From positions 496,001-560,000 of the forward strand of contig LCZK01000010.1 in NCBI GenBank assembly GCA_001025035.1: a DNA stretch of 64,000 nucleotides. The letters run 5' to 3'. The position numbers and the translations under genes were made by a program. Each line of letters starts with the position of its first letter. Position 1 is the first letter of the stretch. Source of the DNA: Actinobacteria bacterium IMCC26207 (lineage in GTDB: Bacteria > Actinomycetota > Acidimicrobiia > Acidimicrobiales > Microtrichaceae). Below are positions 26,471 through 35,368 of the stretch, piece after piece. The notes below the pieces were generated by a model. It did not search any database and was not told where the DNA came from. It saw only the letters and a list, made by a program, of their open reading frames with translations.

Positions 26471-28255
26471 ATGAGTAGCAACGCATACGAGTTGGTCATC
26501 TTTGGCGGAAACGCCGGTGGCCTTTCGGTTGCGGTCTCTATGCAAGAAGCTGGCCTTGAACAGGTTCGCATCTTGGAGCCCAGTTCGGCAGTGGCATTCC
26601 CTGAACTCGTTGGAGAGCATCAGCTCGATGTCGGCTACGGCGAGACGGTTCAATCTATTGCTCTAGCAGCCCCCTCAGATACGAACTCTGACGGTGGCTC
26701 ATCTGGCAGCGATCTCATAGTGACAACACAGCGGCATGCCTACCGGACTCGTGCAGTTGTCATTGCGCAGCGTGGAGATAATCCCGACTGGCGCCCACCT
26801 ATCGCTGCAAGCATTGGGGAACGAATTCTGATTGATCAGATCCCCACCACTGCTGTTGATGAAGACGTCCTCGTGATCGGCCATACGGATCACGCCGTCG
26901 AGATTGCTTCTGCACTGGCCACAGCCGGTGCTGGCGTGGTTCTAGCCGGCGGCGGGATGAACCCCGCCCTCATGTCACCGGCTGGTGAATCTTGGCTTCG
27001 GCGTCTGGAACGTGAGCGCCGGGCAACCCTGTTGTATCGGTCTATTCCAGATCAGGTCGACGAGGTGGACGGATACCCGATGGCATTCTTTAGTGACCGT
27101 CGGACACCTGACTTGCAGTTCGATCATGTGGTCTTTGCCTCGGAACGCACGATCCTGCAGCCCGAAGAAGTAGGGGCGACGCAGGAGGCTCTAGCTTGCG
27201 GCAGAGTGTTCTTTATCGGTGATGTCGATCTTGCGGCAGAGGGCCTTGCAGTGGCTCCCGGTTGGGATATCGCCCGTGTCGTGGCGCAAGTCTTCCCGCA
27301 GGTTGAGTTAGTCGAACCACCCTCCGCTGCAGAGCGACGCCGTGGCTTTACCGGAGCGATCGAGGAACTCTGCGCCGAGAACTACAACGCCACGATTACG
27401 CACTTCGAGCCAACGCATTCAGACCTTTGGGTTCTTCGGGTTCGGCCTGATCGCGGGGAAATATCGCACCTTCCCGGGCAGTACGCCTCGCTGGGCCTGG
27501 GGTACTGGGAAGCTCGAATTGATGATGCAGAGGACCCTCGCCTAGATGAGCAGTGGGAGAAGCTTGTTCGTCGCTCCTACTCAATTTCTAGTCGGATGTT
27601 CGACGAATACGGTTACCTCTCTGGTGAGGAAGGCGTCGAGGAACTTGAATTCTACATAGTTCTTGTTCCTCCAACCGAGGACAACGTGCCAGGTCTGACT
27701 CCAAGGTTGGCGCTGAAGCGCCCGGGAGACCGCATCTACCTAGGACCAAAGGTGGCAGGGCGCTACACCCTTGCCGCTGTAACGGACCCACTGAGTACGG
27801 TCCTGTTCTTCTCGACTGGTACTGGCGAGGCACCCCATAACGCAATGGTGGTTGAACTGCTCAGAAAGGGCCACCGCGGGCCGATCCTTTCGGCAGTATC
27901 CGTGCGCGAATGGGCAGACCTTGGCTATCTCAAGCAACATCGAGAACTCGAGGAGCGATACTCGAACTACCACTACTTACCCATGCCAACTCGCGAGGCA
28001 GATGTCCCTAAACGCTATATTCAGTCGCTGATTACAGAGGGAACCTTGACTACGGAATATGGGATCACGCTCGACCCGGACAGAACAAACGTGTACCTGT
28101 GCGGCAACCCATCCATGATTGGGCTTCCCGAAGAGGTGGACGGGGTTGAGGTCTTCCCAGAAACGACCGGAGTCGTGGAACTCCTCGCTGCTAAGGGATT
28201 TTTGATCGATCACCGCAAGCAACGGGGAAACTTGCACTTCGAAGAGTATTGGTAG
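26471..28255 (+). CDS. Two-part oxidoreductase: pyridine-nucleotide/flavin-type domain fused to ferredoxin-NADP reductase domain
   Basis: A 594-residue fusion. The N-terminal 270 residues resemble a thioredoxin-reductase-like module with a nucleotide loop IFGGNAGGLSVAV (about residue 9, Asn replacing the second usual Gly), a second Rossmann start VLVIGHTDHAVEIA (about 134) and FFIGDVDLAAEG (about 246). The C-terminal half is an FNR: FAD-binding RRSYSISS (about 368), NADP-binding FFSTGTGEAPHNAMV (about 446), and the chain ends in an aromatic residue (HFEEYW), as in bacterial FNRs where it stacks on flavin. The natural partner is probably ferredoxin or flavodoxin. An MDR dehydrogenase starts 4 nt downstream. 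Confidence 0.8.
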   Translation: MSSNAYELVIFGGNAGGLSVAVSMQEAGLEQVRILEPSSAVAFPELVGEHQLDVGYGETVQSIALAAPSDTNSDGGSSGSDLIVTTQRHAYRTRAVVIAQRGDNPDWRPPIAASIGERILIDQIPTTAVDEDVLVIGHTDHAVEIASALATAGAGVVLAGGGMNPALMSPAGESWLRRLERERRATLLYRSIPDQVDEVDGYPMAFFSDRRTPDLQFDHVVFASERTILQPEEVGATQEALACGRVFFIGDVDLAAEGLAVAPGWDIARVVAQVFPQVELVEPPSAAERRRGFTGAIEELCAENYNATITHFEPTHSDLWVLRVRPDRGEISHLPGQYASLGLGYWEARIDDAEDPRLDEQWEKLVRRSYSISSRMFDEYGYLSGEEGVEELEFYIVLVPPTEDNVPGLTPRLALKRPGDRIYLGPKVAGRYTLAAVTDPLSTVLFFSTGTGEAPHNAMVVELLRKGHRGPILSAVSVREWADLGYLKQHRELEERYSNYHYLPMPTREADVPKRYIQSLITEGTLTTEYGITLDPDRTNVYLCGNPSMIGLPEEVDGVEVFPETTGVVELLAAKGFLIDHRKQRGNLHFEEYW

Positions 28256-28259
28256 GCCC

Positions 28260-29228
28260 ATGCTCGCAGTTCGGTGCGTCTCACAATCCGCCACAGATCC
28301 ACTCAGTGGTCTGAGGATCGCAGAGGTTCCGCCTCCCGAACCGCCAGATGGCTGGGTGCGAGTGAATCTGCGAACCTGCGCTCTGAATCACCATGACTTG
28401 TGGTCACTGAAGGGCGTTGGGTTGGACCCTTCGCGTCTTCCTATGACGCTCGGCTGCGATGGTGCTGGAGTTCTTGATGACGGCACCGAGGTGGTGATTC
28501 ATTCTGTGATTGGCGACCCCGAGGCTGGTCAGGGAGACGAGACTCTTGACCCGCGGCGGACTCTCCTGTCTGAGTTGCATCAAGGGACGCTTGCCGAGCA
28601 GGTCATAGTCCCGCTCCGAAACTTGGTGCCAAAGCCACAGGCGCTGACCTGGGAGGAAGCTGCATGCATGCCTTCGGCATGGCTGACTGCTTACCGGATG
28701 CTGACTACCCGCTCGGGCCTAGATGGTCCAGGGAACGTTCTGGTACAAGGTGCTGGTGGTGGCGTCGCGACGGCTGCTATTCAATTGGGTGTTGCTCTGG
28801 GACACCGAGTGTTTTGCACCTCTCGAGATCCGCAGAAGCGTGCTCGCTCGCTCGGCTTGGGCGCTGAACTCGCCCTCGCCTCTGGGGAGCGATTTCCCGA
28901 GAAGATGGACCTGGTCATCGAGACGGTCGGTGATGCCACATGGGAGCATTCGCTTCGTTCGCTGCGCCCGGGCGGCCGAGTTGTCGTCAGTGGCGCAACT
29001 AGCGGAGCGAATCCACCTGCGGACTTGAATCGGGTTTTCTTCTTGCAGCTCAGCGTGGTGGGATCAACCATGGGAACCCGCGAAGAACTCCTCCAACTGC
29101 TCGAGTTCATGGAGTCATCAGATGTGCGACCTGTTATTGACGAGGTTCGCCCACTAGCTGAGGCTCGACAGGCCTTCGAGCGACTACAAGCTGGTGGCGG
29201 TTTTGGTAAGCAGGTTTTTACGGTCTAG
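28260..29228 (+). CDS. Zinc-type/quinone oxidoreductase-like alcohol dehydrogenase (MDR family)
   Basis: A 322-residue medium-chain dehydrogenase. The GroES-like domain includes LNHHDLWSLKG (about residue 42) and LGCDGAGVL (about 63). The NAD(P)-binding domain has VLVQGAGGGVATAAIQLG (about 162) and VVSGATSG (about 241). There is no structural-zinc cysteine cluster, which favours the quinone oxidoreductase branch. Only 4 nt separate it from the fused FNR, so both are surely co-transcribed and translation may be coupled. An electron or hydride transfer partnership is possible. Substrate unknown. Confidence 0.87.
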   Translation: MLAVRCVSQSATDPLSGLRIAEVPPPEPPDGWVRVNLRTCALNHHDLWSLKGVGLDPSRLPMTLGCDGAGVLDDGTEVVIHSVIGDPEAGQGDETLDPRRTLLSELHQGTLAEQVIVPLRNLVPKPQALTWEEAACMPSAWLTAYRMLTTRSGLDGPGNVLVQGAGGGVATAAIQLGVALGHRVFCTSRDPQKRARSLGLGAELALASGERFPEKMDLVIETVGDATWEHSLRSLRPGGRVVVSGATSGANPPADLNRVFFLQLSVVGSTMGTREELLQLLEFMESSDVRPVIDEVRPLAEARQAFERLQAGGGFGKQVFTV

Positions 29229-29230
29229 GA

Positions 29231-29253
29231 CCAACTCGGCCTGATCAGGTTGG
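29231..29253. terminator. Weak hairpin between converging MDR and PNPOx genes
   Basis: CCAAC (29231-29235) pairs with GTTGG (29249-29253); the loop contains most of the palindrome CCTGATCAGG. It lies 2 bp past the MDR stop in a convergent gap, the expected place for a bidirectional terminator. The stem is short and there is no T-tract. Confidence 0.3.
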
Positions 29254-29306
29254 CTCCGCTTTGGCATCCCTATAAGCATCTAGTGGAACCTCAGGCCAAT
29301 TCAGTG

Positions 29307-29804
29307 TTAGAGGAATTCTGCGGTTGACCCGCCTAGCGGGATCGGGTCCATACCCAATTTGCGGTGGTCCCATGAGCGGACTCTCTCCGTGTCGACACGC
29401 ACGGCTACACGCTTATGCAACATGAACTCCACAAGCGGACTGAGGTCTTCGGTGTAGGGCCCGTTATAGCGTTCCCAGATATTGACCCCCACCTGCCAGA
29501 GTAGGTCGGCATCTTCAACGATTTCAGCAGTCCCCTCTAGGGAAACTCCGCGAAGCGTGTCGTAGGTGTGGCCATCTTCCACCATGACGGTGATTCGATT
29601 ATCTCGTCGAAGATTCACAGCCTTCTGCGAACGGGCCTTGGTCTCAAACCAGATCTGCCCGTCAATCACGGCATACCACATGGCAACAAGGTGAGGGGTT
29701 CCTGTTGAGCCAACCGTGGCCATAGTGGCTGACCTGCTGCGCAGCAGGTAATCCCCGATCTCATCCTCACTCATGGTGATTTGTGACCGCTGGTTGGCAC
29801 CCAT
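29307..29804 (-). CDS. Pyridoxamine 5'-phosphate oxidase-fold protein
   Basis: A 165-residue split-barrel flavin or F420 protein. The barrel starts with SRSATMATVGSTGTPHLVAMWYAV (about residues 23-46), then IWFETKARSQKAVNLRRDNRI (split near residue 65) and VSLEGTAEIVED (about 107), the typical PNPOx-fold order. In actinobacteria such proteins often bind F420 or heme rather than FMN, and pyridoxamine phosphate is rarely the substrate. The ATG follows GGAGGT at 6 nt, so the start is firm. It is convergent with the MDR gene. Confidence 0.85.
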   Translation of the reverse strand: MGANQRSQITMSEDEIGDYLLRSRSATMATVGSTGTPHLVAMWYAVIDGQIWFETKARSQKAVNLRRDNRITVMVEDGHTYDTLRGVSLEGTAEIVEDADLLWQVGVNIWERYNGPYTEDLSPLVEFMLHKRVAVRVDTERVRSWDHRKLGMDPIPLGGSTAEFL

Positions 29805-29970
29805 AGAAGAACCTCCGTGGAAACTAGAACTGATTTGAGGAATCTAAGCCATCAAGCCGCCGCATAAACAACTGCCGAGCAGATTCAGCGCGATCCCTAG
29901 GAAGAAACTGCAATAGCATCAGCGGGTCATCACCATCCGCCTGAACACCTAGGCAGAAAGTCAGGAACCA

Positions 29971-30813
29971 ATGGCGATCGAGATTACTCTTTTAGGAACC
30001 GGAAGCCCCCTCCCCGACCCGTTACGCGCTGGGCCATCAACGCTTGTTCAGGCGGGGCAGGTCAACTTGTTGGTAGACGCAGGTCGTGGGGTGTTGATGC
30101 GCCTTGCCGCTGCTGGCCTTGGCCCGAGTGAGATCACGGCGGTCCTCCTCACCCATCTGCACAGTGACCATCTGACTGATCTCAACGACGTGATTACCAC
30201 TCGATGGATTACGAGTTTCCCAGCTACTCCCCTGATCGTCCTCGGCCCGCCAGGGACTGCGAATGTTGTGGACCACCTGATGTCGATGCTGCGGGCAGAT
30301 ATCTCGTACCGGATCCATCACCACGATGACCTAACGGATCCGCCTGTGGTTCACGTCACGGAATGCGTAGCGGGTATGACCTTCGAGTTTGAAGACGTCA
30401 CGGTCACGGTCGGAGAGACTGATCACAAGCCCGTTGAGCCGTCGATTGGCTTTCGGGTCGATTACGAGGGGGTTGGGGTCGTCCTCGCTGGTGACACGGT
30501 CCCTTGTGAAGGGCTCGACAATCTCTGCGCTGGGGCGGATGCCTTAGTTCACACTGCCATTCGCTCAGATATCGTGGCCATGATTCCACTGCAGCGGATG
30601 CAGGACATCTTGGATTACCACTCCTCAGTTGAACAAGCAGCACAGACGGCACAGCGAGCAGGAGTTGGGACTCTTGTCTTGACGCACTATGTGCCCGCCT
30701 TTGCTGCTGGGGAAGGTCAAGATTGGCGAGACCTGGCTGCAACCGAGTTTGGCGGCAGGATCGAGCTAGGCGACGACCTGCATCGAGTTTCCGTGACCTC
30801 AGCTGCAGTCTGA
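29971..30813 (+). CDS. MBL-fold metallo-hydrolase, RNase Z-like
   Basis: A 280-residue metallo-beta-lactamase-fold protein. It starts with the RNase Z/arylsulfatase-type [12 protein letters not shown], then the metal motif [13 protein letters not shown] (about residue 60), a second His/Asp region [11 protein letters not shown] (about 169) and the last metal His in [10 protein letters not shown] (about 229). The overall order resembles RNase Z-like proteins such as ElaC homologues, but the His after FRVDYEGVG region is unclear, so the substrate could be RNA, a phosphodiester or an ester. It starts at ATG with AGGA at 5 nt. Confidence 0.83.
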   Translation: MAIEITLLGTGSPLPDPLRAGPSTLVQAGQVNLLVDAGRGVLMRLAAAGLGPSEITAVLLTHLHSDHLTDLNDVITTRWITSFPATPLIVLGPPGTANVVDHLMSMLRADISYRIHHHDDLTDPPVVHVTECVAGMTFEFEDVTVTVGETDHKPVEPSIGFRVDYEGVGVVLAGDTVPCEGLDNLCAGADALVHTAIRSDIVAMIPLQRMQDILDYHSSVEQAAQTAQRAGVGTLVLTHYVPAFAAGEGQDWRDLAATEFGGRIELGDDLHRVSVTSAAV

Positions 30814-30850
30814 ACCTTGAGTTTCATATTTGAGAAAGACTGAGCATGAC

Positions 30851-30887
30851 TTGACTCATGATGGTAAGGGTGCTTACCATCATGAGT
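30851..30887 (+). promoter_or_regulatory. Perfect 15-bp inverted repeat overlapping the putative promoter of the iron permease gene
   Basis: The arms ACTCATGATGGTAAG (30854-30868) and CTTACCATCATGAGT (30873-30887) are perfectly complementary around GGTG. A promoter-like pair lies in the same place: TTGACT (30851-30856), an 18-bp spacer and TACCAT (30875-30880), which would start transcription about at the ATG at 30888. An operator covering a promoter of an iron permease gene suggests control by a metal-sensing repressor, but the repeat does not match the DtxR/IdeR consensus spacing. Confidence 0.6.
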
Positions 30888-31751
30888 ATGGGACCAAGTT
30901 TACTCATTACGCTTCGTGAAGGACTTGAAATTTCGCTTGTCCTAGCGATCATCGCTGGCTATCTCAAGAAGACTGATCGGAGCGACCGGATTCCGACCAT
31001 GTGGCTAGGTGCTGGGCTCGCCGGCGTTAGTTGCATCCTTCTCGGGCTCGCCTTTGATCAAGTGATTGGAGAGTTCACCGGGAAATGGGAGCAATTCATC
31101 GAGGGGACTCTTGCGTTAACTGCAGCAGCGGTTCTTACCTGGATGATCTTTTGGATGCGCGGCCATGCCAGAGGAATGCAATCAGACCTTCAGCAAAAGA
31201 TCGACACGGCGATTGAACGAGCCCCGTGGTCCTTGGCCTTGGTTGCTTTCGTAGCAGTTGCTCGAGAGGGATTTGAGACAGTGTTGTTCCTGCTTGGCGC
31301 AGAGTCATCGGGAGCCTCTGGCAAGGCAGTGCTGCTTGGTGGCTTCATCGGCCTCCTCCTCTCAGCTGTCCTCGGATTTGCCTTCTATCTAGGCAGCGAG
31401 CGGATCAATCTGCGCAGCTTCTTTAAGTGGACAGGATTGTTACTCATCCTGTTTGCCGCTGGACTCTTCGCAAAAGGTATCCACGAGTTCCGAGAGTTCT
31501 TCGAGTTTGAGGCCTCTTGGTATGCGGCACCCATGTGGCAGATCACTCGAGGACCACTAGCTGAAGGGTGGACTGCTGACTTCCTGTCCGGGCTCTTCGG
31601 ATGGAGCTCAGATCCGGAGCGAATCCGAGTTGCGGCCTACTTCGCGTTCTTGATTCCTGCACTGTGGTTCTTCTACCGCGAGCCATCGCCACAGAAGCCA
31701 CAAACCGCTGCTTTACAGGAACCCGTTCTCCACGGTGACGGCCGTGGATAA
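30888..31751 (+). CDS. efeU: FTR1/EfeU family iron permease
   Basis: A 287-residue membrane protein with about seven helices. Both REGxE iron-binding motifs are present: TLREGLEISLV (about residue 9) and VAREGFETVLF (about 123). Proteins of this type import ferrous/ferric iron through the cytoplasmic membrane. Its usual partners EfeO and EfeB are absent nearby. In-frame ATGs also occur at 30858, 30861 and 30882; I chose 30888 because it gives the family N-terminus, starts just after the inverted repeat and could be leaderless, but 30882 has a weak AAGGG element at 11 nt. Its last 39 bp overlap the converging GGDEF-EAL gene. Confidence 0.88.
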   Translation: MGPSLLITLREGLEISLVLAIIAGYLKKTDRSDRIPTMWLGAGLAGVSCILLGLAFDQVIGEFTGKWEQFIEGTLALTAAAVLTWMIFWMRGHARGMQSDLQQKIDTAIERAPWSLALVAFVAVAREGFETVLFLLGAESSGASGKAVLLGGFIGLLLSAVLGFAFYLGSERINLRSFFKWTGLLLILFAAGLFAKGIHEFREFFEFEASWYAAPMWQITRGPLAEGWTADFLSGLFGWSSDPERIRVAAYFAFLIPALWFFYREPSPQKPQTAALQEPVLHGDGRG

Positions 31752-33980
31752 GAGCACTTCTAGGGCATCAGCAGAAACAGCCTTCGAGAACAGGAACCCC
31801 TGGGCGTAGATGCAGCCTGACTGAACCAGCCACTCTTGCTGAGCTGCTGTCTCTACCCCTTCTGCGATCACCTCATGCCCAAGTGCGTCAGCAAGACGGA
31901 TGATGGCAGTGACGATTGCCTCGTCCTCTAGGTCGCTACCCAGACCATCTACGAACTCTCGATCAATCTTGAGTGCACCAATCGGATAGCGCTTTAGGTA
32001 CACCAGCGAGGAGTAACCGGTTCCAAAGTCGTCCACCATGAAACGGACCCCAAGAGAACGAAGAGAGCGCAGAATCTCCAGGGTCATCGCATCGTTTGCC
32101 ATAACCATGCTCTCTGTGATCTCGAGCCACAGCCGGGAGCCGTGCAGCCGATACTTGGCCAGAGTTTCAGCCACAAAATCAACAATCTCTGGGTGGGCAA
32201 AGTGGCGGACCGAAAGATTGACCGAGATTGTTAAGTCAGGATTTAACCGTGTCCACCCAGCCAATTGGCGACAAGACTCATCAAGAACAGATTTGTCAAT
32301 CTCAACGATAAGCCCAGTTTCTTCTGCTAGTTCCAAGAAGGCGTCAGGTGCGAGCAGACCGCGTGTGGGGTGGTTCCAGCGGACCAGGGCCTCCAGACTA
32401 TGGACTTTCCCGGTTTCCAAGTTCATGCTCGGTTGAAAGAACGGAACAAATTCGCCGGCCTTGAGGCCAAGAGAAATCTCTTGTTCAAGATCGGCGCGCT
32501 TAAACATCTCGTCGCGCATCTGAACGTCGTAACAGACCACGCAATCGCGACCACTGGTCTTTGCTCGATACATCGCAACATCAGCATTGCCAAGGAGTTC
32601 CTCCGAGGTCAGGCCTGCAGCTGATTCCGCCACGCCAACACTGACACTCAGATGGGTACCACGACCGTCGATCACAAGGGGCTGTGTCATCTGATGAGTG
32701 ACCCTCTGAGCCAGAGCCTCTGCATCCTCAGCCGAGATTCCTGGAGCGACGACCACAAACTCGTCTCCAGCTAGGCGACCGACAAGGTCCTCCTCTCGCA
32801 CTGCACTGCGCAGACGACTGGCGACTTCGATAAGGACTCTGTCGCCAAAGGGGTGTCCATACATGTCGTTGAGAAGCTTGAACCGGTCAACGTCGATATA
32901 CAACACTGACAGGGGTACTCCTCGGGCAGAATGATCCAGCTCGTACTCGATCATTTCGAGCACGGTGGTGCGGTTTGGTAAAGCAGTCAGCGCATCATGG
33001 CTGGCCTTGAACCGTTCTCCTTCGAGGGAATTGCGTAGGGCGTGAATAGCCGCAGCATCAGTGACTGCGAGCGAAGCATGATCAGCTAGACGGAGCAGGA
33101 TCTCTTCTTCGGGCGGAGTGAAGATCCGACCAACCTCACGTGAGGCCACGTTGATAACCCCAACTATGTGCCCATCATGATGCACCGGTGCGGCCATCAC
33201 TGCCTCGATAAACGCCTCAGGGGCACTTCCGAGTGCCGCTGCATCAGCAGGGAAATCCTTGGTGGAAACGAGAACACCTTCAGTGAAGGCACGACCAGAA
33301 AACCCTTGATCTAGTGGAATGGATCGAAAGTGAGCCAATCCTTCTCCGGGATAACCAGCGAGAGATGCAATCGCGTCAGCCCCTTCCCCAAGGCCGACTA
33401 CTCGAAGCCCGACCACGTCAGCGCTCAGAAGTTCGGCAGCACCTTGAGTGATGCTGTCCATGACTTCCTGAAGCGGCGCACGATGTGAGATTGACTTTTG
33501 AATCTGCGCAAGCCGGTCGCTCAGATACTGCCGCTCTGCTAGGCGCTCAGCCAACATCCGACTCTCGGTCAGCCTGTCGGTAGCAGTCATAGCAAGACCG
33601 AGTGCTCGAGCCATCGAGCGGACAAGGGTCTCTTCTTCTTTGTCGAAAGCATTGCCTGCGCGCAACACCACCATCGTGCAGCCCGCAGTCGACACAGCGG
33701 CGCTCAACGAATGGACTTCACCAATCCCAGGTACGTCCAGTATCGAGAACCGAACTTCGGCGGCATTTCGAAGCAGCTTTACTGGGACAGCATCTGCAGG
33801 AAATCCAAGGCAACGAACAACAGTCTCGTCAATGAGAAGTGCGACCACTTCAGCATCAAGGGCAGCAGCGACTCGATCAACTGCAATTCGAGTCATATTT
33901 ACACCATCTAGCATTTCGAGCAGCTCGAAAACCTCGAGGAACTCGGCTAGTTGAACAGTGGACCACGGAGCTGAGGGCAC
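31713..33980 (-). CDS. GAF-GAF-GGDEF-EAL bifunctional c-di-GMP enzyme
   Basis: A 755-residue cytoplasmic protein. Two GAF-like sensory domains (about residues 15-150 and 160-310) precede GGDEF (about 330-495) and EAL (about 505-745). The cyclase site reads AGDEF, a variant with known active examples, and is preceded by an inhibitory I-site RxxD (REED) five residues upstream. The phosphodiesterase domain looks complete: EALVRW, SVNLS, EITES, DDFGTGYSS, LKID, AEGVET and QGF. It should therefore hydrolyse c-di-GMP and may sense it. I start at GTG 33980, 4 nt after the FIST stop with GGGG at 8 nt, which implies translational coupling; an ATG at 34055 would overlap the FIST gene. Confidence 0.9.
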   Translation of the reverse strand: MPSAPWSTVQLAEFLEVFELLEMLDGVNMTRIAVDRVAAALDAEVVALLIDETVVRCLGFPADAVPVKLLRNAAEVRFSILDVPGIGEVHSLSAAVSTAGCTMVVLRAGNAFDKEEETLVRSMARALGLAMTATDRLTESRMLAERLAERQYLSDRLAQIQKSISHRAPLQEVMDSITQGAAELLSADVVGLRVVGLGEGADAIASLAGYPGEGLAHFRSIPLDQGFSGRAFTEGVLVSTKDFPADAAALGSAPEAFIEAVMAAPVHHDGHIVGVINVASREVGRIFTPPEEEILLRLADHASLAVTDAAAIHALRNSLEGERFKASHDALTALPNRTTVLEMIEYELDHSARGVPLSVLYIDVDRFKLLNDMYGHPFGDRVLIEVASRLRSAVREEDLVGRLAGDEFVVVAPGISAEDAEALAQRVTHQMTQPLVIDGRGTHLSVSVGVAESAAGLTSEELLGNADVAMYRAKTSGRDCVVCYDVQMRDEMFKRADLEQEISLGLKAGEFVPFFQPSMNLETGKVHSLEALVRWNHPTRGLLAPDAFLELAEETGLIVEIDKSVLDESCRQLAGWTRLNPDLTISVNLSVRHFAHPEIVDFVAETLAKYRLHGSRLWLEITESMVMANDAMTLEILRSLRSLGVRFMVDDFGTGYSSLVYLKRYPIGALKIDREFVDGLGSDLEDEAIVTAIIRLADALGHEVIAEGVETAAQQEWLVQSGCIYAQGFLFSKAVSADALEVLLSTAVTVENGFL

Positions 33981-33984
33981 TCGG

Positions 33985-35202
33985 TTACCCCAATGCCAAC
34001 ACGACGAGAGTCTGGTTGTGGAAACCACTAGAACCGGAGGTCCGAGCAAATTCACCGTAGCTGTAGAAACCAGCTACGGCTGCTCCGTCTGCCCCATCCG
34101 CGATCTGACTGATCTCTCTCTGAATGCCCTCGCCGAGCACGCCTTTGCGGGCTATGCAATCAAAAACCATAAAGCCCTTGGGTGGGCTTCCCTGAAATGT
34201 TTCAACTGCGCCTGAACATGCCGCATCGGTGGCACCCAATACTGACTCGGCATCCCCCTCCATAATTGACACTGATCCCCCCTGCGGTACCTCGGCAAAG
34301 CAAGTAAAGGTTCGGTTCTCGAAGTCGGCCTTGGCTACGAAGCGAATCTCATCACGGTTGCGCCTGATCAAACCAATAGGTCGTGTGGCAGCAAAGTCAG
34401 TAAATGCTGCAGCGTCGACTCGCACCTCGGCGGGTGCGTCTAGGCGGTTGAGGTATGTGTCAAGTGCTGGCTCATCATCAAGCGTCTCGACGACTACCCC
34501 AGAGGACTTGGTCACCGTCATAGATCCGCCAGTTGAACGCCAACCGTGACTTACCCCGATGCCGATTGGGCCGTCCGAGGTGATGGCCGCTGCGACGATT
34601 GCATTTGTCAGCGCCACTGAGCCGAAGAACTGAGTCGTTCGCTCCATTCGAAGACCATCACCCGCACATCCGCCAACTAGGGGCACCTCGGCGCCAACTC
34701 GGTCATAAGCCCCCCGAACGACCTCCTGTTGATCGCCGGCAAGGCCATCAGAAAGCAGCAGTAACACCGTGGATTGGCGTCTAGCTAACTGCTCTACGCA
34801 GCCGGCAACCTCAGACCCGGCACTGCGAAGATCGCCGTCGTTCACTTCCTGGCAGGAGACCTCGACGGCAAATCCGTCACCACCCAGAGCGAACACAACA
34901 ACCCCGCCATCGTCTGCACCACCGGTTGCAATCTCTCCGGCGGTTGAGCACCCAATAAGCGGCACCCCGCCAGCAGCCAGTCCGAATCCCTCCGCTAGCA
35001 GGTCTGCGTCATAGGTGGATGCGGCATAGGCCACAAAAAGGACGGGTTCAACGCCAGCCTCTCGCAAGGAAGCTGTAGCACTTTGCACAGCTTCCTGTGC
35101 GGCCTCGGATGGTGCGGGCAAGCGCGATACCCCTGTGGCTGTCTCTCGTTTATTCGTACTTGCCGATGCGGCACTATCTGCAGGATCCGAATGAGTGGAC
35201 AC
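33985..35202 (-). CDS. FIST domain sensory protein
   Basis: A 405-residue protein with FIST_N (about residues 35-235: VLFVAYAASTYDADLL, then PLIGCSTAGEI) and FIST_C (about 240-385: PIGLIRRNRDEIRF, then GFMVFDCIARKG and AVAGFYSYGEF). FIST domains bind small ligands, probably amino acids, and feed signal transduction proteins. Its stop (TAA) is 4 nt before the GTG of the GAF-GGDEF-EAL gene, so the two are surely one transcript and the FIST protein is the likely input. GTG 35202 follows GGGGG at 9-10 nt and matches the domain start; the open frame extends further but crosses into the divergent GH3 gene. Confidence 0.88.
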   Translation of the reverse strand: MSTHSDPADSAASASTNKRETATGVSRLPAPSEAAQEAVQSATASLREAGVEPVLFVAYAASTYDADLLAEGFGLAAGGVPLIGCSTAGEIATGGADDGGVVVFALGGDGFAVEVSCQEVNDGDLRSAGSEVAGCVEQLARRQSTVLLLLSDGLAGDQQEVVRGAYDRVGAEVPLVGGCAGDGLRMERTTQFFGSVALTNAIVAAAITSDGPIGIGVSHGWRSTGGSMTVTKSSGVVVETLDDEPALDTYLNRLDAPAEVRVDAAAFTDFAATRPIGLIRRNRDEIRFVAKADFENRTFTCFAEVPQGGSVSIMEGDAESVLGATDAACSGAVETFQGSPPKGFMVFDCIARKGVLGEGIQREISQIADGADGAAVAGFYSYGEFARTSGSSGFHNQTLVVLALG

Positions 35203-35368
35203 TTTGTTTAACCCCCGATGAGAGAACGACCCGACTCTAATCGGCTTGGCAGACCTCACCCTTGATAATCTTTTGACTCGCAATCGGGCCCATCGCACCT
35301 TCTGAACCATAATCAAGCACCCCTCTGCCGAAGCAGTGTCGGTGAGAGGGTCGCACCGGAGGTACTTC
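35203..35368. promoter_or_regulatory. Divergent control region of FIST and GH3 genes with a leader hairpin
   Basis: This 166-bp spacer separates the FIST and glycosidase starts. Near the GH3 side a hairpin forms: CCCTCT (35321-35326) with AGAGGG (35345-35350) and inner CCGA (35328-35331) with TCGG (35339-35342). It ends 7 nt before the strong Shine-Dalgarno GGAGGT at 35358. It could regulate GH3 translation or be a repressor site. Exact promoters are not clear. Confidence 0.35.

Noticed and set aside
31713..34055. ATG 34055 as start of the GAF-GGDEF-EAL gene
   Set aside because: It would overlap the FIST coding region by 71 nt and add 25 residues unlike the domain; GTG 33980 has a ribosome site.
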